Assembly: GCF_003205295.1 (NCBI RefSeq)
Contig: NZ_QJRP01000004.1
Span: 248,001-312,000 of the forward strand
Direction: 5' to 3'
DNA from: Pseudomonas mosselii
GTDB taxonomy: Bacteria; Pseudomonadota; Gammaproteobacteria; Pseudomonadales; Pseudomonadaceae
Length of the DNA stretch: 64,000 nt
Positions 46,501 through 55,500 of this stretch are shown here, piece by piece; the first letter of the stretch is position 1; every line of letters begins with the position of its first letter. The notes below the pieces were generated by a model that saw only the letters and a list, made by a program, of their open reading frames with translations, had not been told where the DNA came from and made no database searches. Made by a program: the position numbers and the translations under genes.

Positions 46501-49500
46501 GACCATCGTCGGCAAAGGCGATGTCACCGAAGAGCAGCAGCCAGCCTTCACCGTCAAGGTCAGCCAGAAGCTCGACCACGACCTGACCGTTACCCTGTCC
46601 AACGGCGACAAGGTGGTCATTCCTGCCGGTCAGACCGAAACCGAGTACAAGGCGAAAGCCCAGGGCGACGACGTCTTCAAGGACGGCGATACCCTGACCG
46701 TCGGCATCACCGATGCCGCCGTAGATGGCAAGGCCTTTGAAAATCTGGAACTGGGCGGTAACGCTTCCGTCCAGATCACCGACACCGTCAGTGAAGTGGT
46801 CGCGACCCTGACTGCGGACAAGACCACCGTCACCGAAGGTGGCCAGATCACCTACACCGTGACCTTGACCAATGCCCAAGGGCTGCCGGTCAACGGCCAC
46901 AATGGCCTGACCTTCACCTTGACCGACGGCACCAAGGTCACCATCCCAGCCGGCAGCGCCAGCGGCACCTTCACCATTACCGTTCCCGACGACGTATTCG
47001 TCGGCGGCCAGCCTTCTATCGTCAACAAGATCGAAGGCGTCAGCGGCGCAGACAACTTCGAGAAGCTGACCCTCGGCGACAACAGCGTCACCACGAGCGT
47101 GACCGATGAACCGGGTACCGGCACTCCAGGCACCGACAACCAGGGCGACAAGGTCACCGTCACCATCGTCGGCAAAGGCGATGTCACCGAAGACCAGCAG
47201 CCTGCCTTCACCGTCAAGGTCAGCCAGAAACTGGACCACGACCTGACTGTCACCCTGTCCAACGGCGACAAGGTGGTGATCCCAGCCGGCCAGACCGAAA
47301 CCGAATACAAAGCCAAGGCCCAGGGTGATGACGTCTTCAAGGATGGCGACACCCTGACCGTCGGCATCACCGATGCCGCCGTTGATGGCAAGGCTTTTGA
47401 AAATCTGGAACTGGGCGGTAACGCTTCCGTCCAGATCACCGACACCGTAAGTGAAGTGGTTGCGACCCTCACCGCCGACAAGACCACCGTCACCGAAGGC
47501 GGCCAGATCACCTACACCGTGACCCTGACCAACGCTCAGGGTCTGTCGGTCACCGGCCATAACGGCCTGACCTTCACCTTGACCGATGGCACCAAGGTCA
47601 CCGTTCCGGCCGGCAGCGCCAGTGGTACCTTCACCATCACCGCCCCGAGCGACGTATTCGTCGGCGGCCAGCCCTCGATCGTGAACAAACTCGAAGGTGT
47701 CAGCGGCGCGGACAACTTCGAGAAGCTGACGCTCGGCAAGGAAACACTCACCACCACCGTCACTGATGATCCGGATACCGGCAACAAGGTGTCCGTCACC
47801 ATCGTCAGCAACGGCGATGTCACCGAAGACCTGCAGCCGTCCTTTACCGTCAAGGTCAACCAGAAGCTGGACCAGGACCTGACCGTCACCCTGAGCAACG
47901 GCGCCAAGGTGGTGATTCCGGCTGGCCAGACCCAGGTCGAGTACAAGGCGGATGCCCAGGGCGATGACGTCTTCAAGGATGGCAGCTCGCTGACCGTCGG
48001 CATCACTGATGCAGTCGTTGATGGCAAGACCTTCGAGAACCTCGAGCTGGGTGGCAACGCCACCGTGCAGATCACCGACACCGTCAGCGAAGTCGTCGCG
48101 ACCCTGACCGCCGACAAGACCACTGTGTCTGAAGGTGGCCAGATCACCTACACCGTGACCCTGACCAACGCCCAGGGTCTGCCGGTCAACGGCCACAACG
48201 GCCTGACCTTCACCCTGACCGATGGCACCAAGGTCACCATCCCGGCCGGCAGCACCAGCGGTACCTTCACCATCACCGCACCGGATGACGTGTTCGTCGG
48301 CGGCCAGCCTTCGATCGTCAACAAGATCGAATCGGTTGTCGGTGGCGACAACTTCGAGAAATTGACTCTGGGTGACAACACCGTCACCACAAGCGTGACT
48401 GACGAGCCAGGTACCGGCACGCCAGGCACTGACAACCAAGGCGACAAGGTCACCGTCACCATCGTCGGCAAAGGCGATGTCACCGAAGACCAGCAACCCG
48501 CCTTCACCGTCAAGGTCAGCCAGAAGCTGGACCACGACCTGACCGTGACCCTGTCGAATGGCGACAAGGTGGTCATCCCGGCCGGTCAGACCGAAGCCGA
48601 GTACAAGGCCAAGGCCCAGGGTGACGACGTCTTCAAAGATGGCGACACCCTGACCGTCGGCATCACCGACGCCGCCGTTGATGGCAAGGCTTTCGAGAAT
48701 CTGGAGCTGGGCGGCAATGCCTCGGTGCAGATCACCGACACCATCAGCGAAGTGGTCGCGACCCTGACCGCCGACAAGACCACCGTCACCGAAGGCGGCC
48801 AGATCACCTACACCGTGACCTTGACCAATGCCCAAGGGCTGCCGGTCAACGGCCACAACGGCCTGACCTTCACCCTGACCGATGGCACCAAAGTCACCAT
48901 CCCGGCCGGTAGCGCCAGCGGTACCTTCACCATCACCGCCCCTGACGATGTGTTCGTCGGCGGCCAGCCTTCGATCGTCAACAAGATCGAAAGCGTCAGC
49001 GGCGCAGACAACTTCGAGAAGCTGACCCTGGGCGACAACACGGTCACCACGACCGTGACCGACGAGCCAGGCACTGGCACGCCAGGTACCGACAACCAGG
49101 GCGACAAGGTCACTGTCACCATCGTCGGCAAAGGCGATGTCACCGAGGACCAGCAGCCTGCCTTCACCGTCAAGGTCAGCCAGAAGCTCGACCATGACCT
49201 GACTGTCACGCTGTCCAATGGCGACAAGGTGGTGATCCCAGCTGGCCAGACCGAAGCCGAGTACAAGGCGAAAGCCCAAGGTGATGACGTCTTCAAGGAC
49301 GGCGACACCCTGACCGTCGGCATCACCGATGCCGCCGTTGATGGCAAGGCCTTCGAAAATCTGGAACTGGGCGGCAACGCCTCGGTGCAGATCACCGACA
49401 CCGTCAGCGAAGTCGTCGCGACCCTCACCGCCGACAAGACCACTGTGTCCGAAGGCGGCCAGATCACCTACACCGTCACCCTGACCAACGCCCAGGGTCT

Positions 49501-52500
49501 GCCGGTCAACGGCCACAACGGCCTGACCTTCACCCTCACCGACGGCACCAAAGTCACCATTCCAGCCGGCAGCGCCAGCGGGACCTTCACCATTAACGCA
49601 CCGGATGATGTGTTCGTTGGTGGTCAACCGACGATCACCAACAAGCTGGAAGGTGTCACTGGCGCCGACAACTTCGAAAAACTGACCTTGGGTCAGGATG
49701 AAGTGAAAACCTCCGTCACTGACGAGCCGGGCACTGGCACGCCAGGCACCGACAACCAGGGCGATAAGGTCACAGTCACCATCGTCGGCAAGGGCGATGT
49801 CACCGAAGACCAGCAGCCGGCCTTCACCGTCAAGGTCAGCCAGAAACTGGACCACGACCTGACCGTGACCCTGTCCAATGGCGACAAGGTTGTCATCCCT
49901 GCGGGCCAGACCGAAACCGAGTACAAAGCGAAAGCCCAGGGCGATGACGTCTTCAAGGACGGTGACACCCTGACCGTCGGTATCACCGATGCCGCCGTTG
50001 ATGGCAAGGCCTTCGAGAATCTGGAGCTGGGCGGTAACGCTTCCGTCCAGATCACCGACACCGTCAGTGAAGTCGTCGCGACTCTGACCGCCGACAAGAC
50101 CACCGTGTCCGAAGGCGGCCAGATCACTTACACCGTGACACTGACCAATGCTCAAGGACTGTCGGTCACCGGCCACAATGGCCTGACCTTTACCCTGTCC
50201 GACGGCACCAAAGTAACCGTTCCGGCTGGCAGCGCCAGCGGTACCTTCACCATCACAGCTGCGGACGATGTGTTCGTCGGTGGCCAGCCGAGCATCGTCA
50301 ACAAGATCGAGTCGGTTGTCGGTGGCGACAACTTCGAGAAGCTGACCCTGGGTCAGGACGAAGTGAAAACCTCGGTTACTGACGAGCCGGGCACTGGTAC
50401 TCCAGGTACCGACAACCAGGGCGACAAGGTCACCGTCACCATCGTTGGCAAAGGTGACGTCACCGAAGACCAGCAGCCAGCCTTCACCGTCAAGGTCAGC
50501 CAGAAACTGGACCACGACCTGACTGTTACCCTGTCCAACGGCGACAAGGTGGTCATCCCTGCTGGCCAGACCGAGGCTGAGTACAAGGCCAAGGCCCAGG
50601 GCGACGATGTGTTCAAGGACGGCGATACCCTGACCGTCGGTATCACCGATGCCGCCGTTGATGGCAAGGCTTTCGAGAACCTGGAGCTGGGTGGCAACGC
50701 CTCGGTTCAGATCACCGACACCGTCAGTGAAGTGGTAGCGACCCTCACCGCCGACAAGACCACCGTCACCGAAGGCGGCCAGGTCACCTACACCGTCACG
50801 CTGACCAACGCCCAGGGTCTGCCGGTCAACGGCCACAATGGCCTGACCTTCACCCTGACCGACGGCACCAAGGTCACCATCCCGGCCGGCAGTGCCAGCG
50901 GCACCTTCACCATCACCGCACCAGACGACGTATTCGTCGGCGGCCAGCCTTCGATCGTCAACAAGATCGAGGGTGTCAGTGGCGCCGACAACTTCGAGAA
51001 GCTCACTCTGGGTGACAACACCGTCACCACGAGTGTGACCGATGAGCCAGGCACTGGCACTCCAGGCACCGACAACCAGGGCGACAAGGTCTCGGTCACC
51101 ATCGTCGGCAACGGCGATGTCAACGAAGCCCAGCAGCCGTCGTTCACCGTCAAGGTCAGCCAGAAGCTTGACCAGGACCTGACCGTGACCCTGAGCAATG
51201 GCGCCAAGGTAGTGATCCCGGCCGGCCAGACCCAGGTTGAGTACAAGGCCGCGGCCCAAGGCGACGACGTGTTCAAGGATGGCAGCTCGCTGACCGTCGG
51301 CATCACCGATGCCGCAGTCAACGGCAAGACCTTCGAGAACCTCGAGCTGGGCGGCAACGCCACCGTGCAGATCACCGATACCATCAGTGAAGTGGTCGCC
51401 ACCCTGTCCGCCGACAAGACCACCGTGTCCGAGGGCGGCCAGATCACCTACACCGTGACCCTGACCAACGCCCAGGGCCTGTCGGTCACCGGCCACAACG
51501 GCCTGACCTTTACCCTCAGCGACGGCACCAAGGTCACCATCCCGGCCGGCAGCGCCAGCGGTACCGCCATCATCACGGCGCCTGACGACGTCTTCGTCGG
51601 CGGCCAGGCCACCATCAGCAACAAGATCACCGGCGTCACCGGTGCCGACAACTTCGAGAAGCTGACCCTGGGTCAGAACGAAGTGCAGACTTCCGTGACC
51701 GACGAGCCGGGCACCGGAACTCCAGGCACCGACAACCAGGGCGACAAGGTGTCCGTCACCATCGTCGGCAACGGCAACGTCACCGAAGACCAGCAGCCGT
51801 CGTTCACCGTCAAGGTCAGCCAGAAGCTTGGCTACGACCTGACCGTCACCCTGTCCAACGGCGACAAGGTGGTGATCCCGGCAGGTCATACCCAGACCGA
51901 GTACAAGGCCGCCGCACAGGGCGACGACGTGTTCAAGGACGGCAGCTCGCTGACCGTCGGTATCACCGATGCCACGGTTCCGGGCCATACCTTCGAGAAC
52001 CTTGAGCTGGGTGGCAACGCCACCGTGCAAATCACCGACACCATCAGTGAAGTCGTGGCCACCTTGTCCGCCGACAAGACCACCGTTTCCGAGGGCGGCC
52101 AGATCACCTACACCGTGACCCTGACCAACGCCCAGGGCCTGTCGGTCACCGGCCACAACGGCCTGACCTTCACCCTGACCGATGGCACCAAGGTCACCAT
52201 CCCGGCGGGCAGCGCCACCGGCACCTTCACCATCAATGCGCCAGACGATGTATTCGTCGGTGGTCAGCCGACCATCAGCAACAAGATCACTGGCGTCACC
52301 GGTGCCGACAACTTCGAGAAACTGACCCTGGGTCAGAACGAAGTGAAGACTACCGTCACCGACGAACCAGGTTCGGGCACCCCAGGCACCGGCAACCAGG
52401 GCGACAAGGTCTCGGTCACCATCGTCGGCAATGGCGATGTCAACGAAGCCCAGCAGCCGTCGTTCACCGTCAAGGTCAGCCAGAAGCTCGACCAGGACCT

Positions 52501-55500
52501 GACCGTGACCCTGAGCAACGGTGCCAAGGTAATCATTCCGGCTGGCCAGACCCAGGTCGAATACAAGGCCGCCGCCCAAGGCGATGATGTGTTCAAGGAC
52601 GGCAGCTCGCTGACCGTCGGCATTACCGATGCCGCGGTCACCGGCAAGACCTTCGAGAATCTGGAACTGGGCGGCAACGCCACCGTGCAGATCACCGACA
52701 CCATCAGTGAAGTCGTGGCCACCTTGTCCGCCGACAAGACCACCGTCACTGAGGGTGGCCAGATCACCTACACCGTGACCCTGACCAACGCCCAGGGCCT
52801 GTCGGTCACCGGTCATAACGGCCTGACCTTCACCCTGTCCGACGGCACCAAGGTCACCATCCCGGCCGGCAGCGCCACTGGCACCGCCACCATCACCGCC
52901 CCGGACGACGTGTTCGTCGGCGGCCAGGCCACCATCAGCAACAAGATCACCGGCGTCACCGGTGCCGACAACTTCGAGAAACTGACCCTGGGTCAGAACG
53001 AAGTGAAGACCTCGGTCACCGACGAACCGGGCTCGGGCACTCCAGGCACCGACAACCAGGGCGACAAGGTCTCGGTCACCATCGTCGGCAACGGCGATGT
53101 CAACGAAGCCCAGCAGCCGTCGTTCACCGTCAAGGTCAGCCAGAAGCTCGACCAGGACCTCACCGTCACCCTGAGCAATGGCGCCAAGGTGGTGATCCCG
53201 GCCGGCCAGACCCAGGTCGAGTACAAGGCGCCGGTCCAGGGTGATGACGTGTTCAAGGACGGCGGCCCGCTGACCGTCGGCATCACCGATGCCGCAGTCA
53301 CTGGCAAGACCTTCGAGAACCTCGAGCTCGGCGGTTCGGCCACCGTGCAGATCACCGACACCATCAGCGAAGTGGTCGCGACCCTGTCCGCAGACAAGAC
53401 CACGGTTGCCGAGGGTGGCCAGTTCACCTACACCGTGACCCTGACCAATGCCCAGGGTCTGCCGGTCAATGGCCACAACGGCCTGACCTTCACCCTGTCC
53501 GACGGCACCAAGGTCACCATCCCGGCTGGCAGCGCCACCGGCACCGTGACCATCACCGCCAAGGACGACGTGTTCGTCGGTGGCCAGCCGAGCATCGTCA
53601 ACAAGATCGAGTCCGTCACCGGTGGCGGCAACTTCGAGAAGCTGACCCTCGGCAGCAATACCCTGACCACCACGGTGACCGACGAACCGGGATCGGGCAC
53701 TCCAGGCACCGGCAACCAGGGCGACAAGGTCTCCGTCACCATCGTCGGCAACGGCGATGTCAACGAAGCCCAGCAGCCGTCGTTCACCGTCAAGGTCAGC
53801 CAGAAGCTCGACCAGGACCTGACCGTCACCCTGAGCAACGGTGCTAAGGTAATCATTCCGGCCGGCCAGACCCAGGTCGAGTACAAGGCCGCAGCCCAAG
53901 GCGACGACGTGTTCAAGGACGGCAGCTCGCTGACCGTCGGCGTCACCGACGCCACGGTCACCGGCAAGACCTTCGAGAACCTCGAGCTGGGTGGCAACGC
54001 CACCGTGCAGATCACCGACACCATCAGTGAAGTCGTGGCCACCTTGTCCGCCGACAAGACCACCGTTGCCGAGGGCGGCCAGATCACCTACACCGTGACC
54101 CTGACCAACGCCCAGGGCCTGTCGGTCACCGGCCACAACGGCCTGACCTTTACCCTGACCGACGGCACCAAGGTCACCATCCCGGCGGGCAGCGCCAGCG
54201 GCACCTTTACCATCACCGCTGCGGACGATGTATTCGTCGGCGGTCAGCCGACCATCAGCAACAAGATCACCGGCGTCACCGGCGGCGACAACTTCGAGAA
54301 ACTGACCCTGGGTCAGAACGAAGTGAAGACTACCGTGACCGACGAGCCAGGTTCGGGCACCCCGGGCACCGGCAACCAGGGCGACAAGGTCTCGGTCACC
54401 ATCGTCGGCAACGGCAACGTCACCGAAGACCAGCAGCCGTCGTTCACCGTCAAGGTCAGCCAGAAACTGGCGCAGGACCTGACCGTGACCCTGAGCAACG
54501 GTGCCAAGGTGATCATCCCGGCCGGCCAGACCCAGGTCGAGTACAAGGCCGCCGCCCAGGGCGACGACGTGTTCAAGGATGGCAGCTCGCTGACCGTCGG
54601 CATCACCGATGCCACGGTCACAGGCAAGACCTTCGAGAACCTCGAGCTCGGCGGCAACGCCACCGTGCAGATCACCGACACCATCAGTGAGGTGGTCGCC
54701 ACCCTGTCCGCCGACAAGACCACCGTCACCGAAGGTGGCCAGGTCACCTACACGGTGACCCTGACCAACGCCCAGGGCCTGTCGGTCACCGGCCACAACG
54801 GCCTGACCTTCACCCTGACCGATGGCACCAAGGTCAGCATCCCGGCCGGCAGCGCCAGCGGCACCTTCACCATCACCGCCAAGGACGACCCGTACCTCGG
54901 TGGCCAGCCGAACATCGTCAACAAGATCGAATCGGTCGCCGGTGGCGACAACTTCGAGAAGCTGACCCTGGGCAGCAACACCGTCACCACCAGCGTCACC
55001 GACGAGCCGAGCGGCCAGGGCGACCTGACCACCGTCGGCATCAGCGGCGACACCTCGGTGACCGAAGGCGATACCGCCCACTACAACCTGACCCTGAGCA
55101 ACCCGTCGAAGTCCGAGGTGACCATCACCCTGACCTACAGCGGCACCGCGACCGACGGCCAGGACTTCACCGGTGTGGTCACCGTGAAGATCCCGGCGGG
55201 CAGCAGCGGCACCACCTTCGATATCAAGACCATCGACGACAAGCTGGTCGAGGGTTCGGAGAACTTCACGGTCAAGATCACCGGCGCCACGGGCGGCGGC
55301 TTCGAGAACCTGCAGGTCGACGCCGGCAAGTCCAGCGTCACCACCACCATCATCGACAACGACCACGCGCCGGTGTCGACCGGTGGCGCCGTGACCGGCA
55401 GCGAAGACACCGACTACGTGTTCAAGTGGGGCGACTTCAACGTCAGCGACGCCGATGGCAACACCGGCCTGTCGGTGACCATCAGCAAGCTGCCGGACCT

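Noticed and set aside
41320..55010. Possible CRISPR array or satellite
   Set aside because: The repeats are in-frame protein-coding units of 300 and 660 bp without unique spacers.
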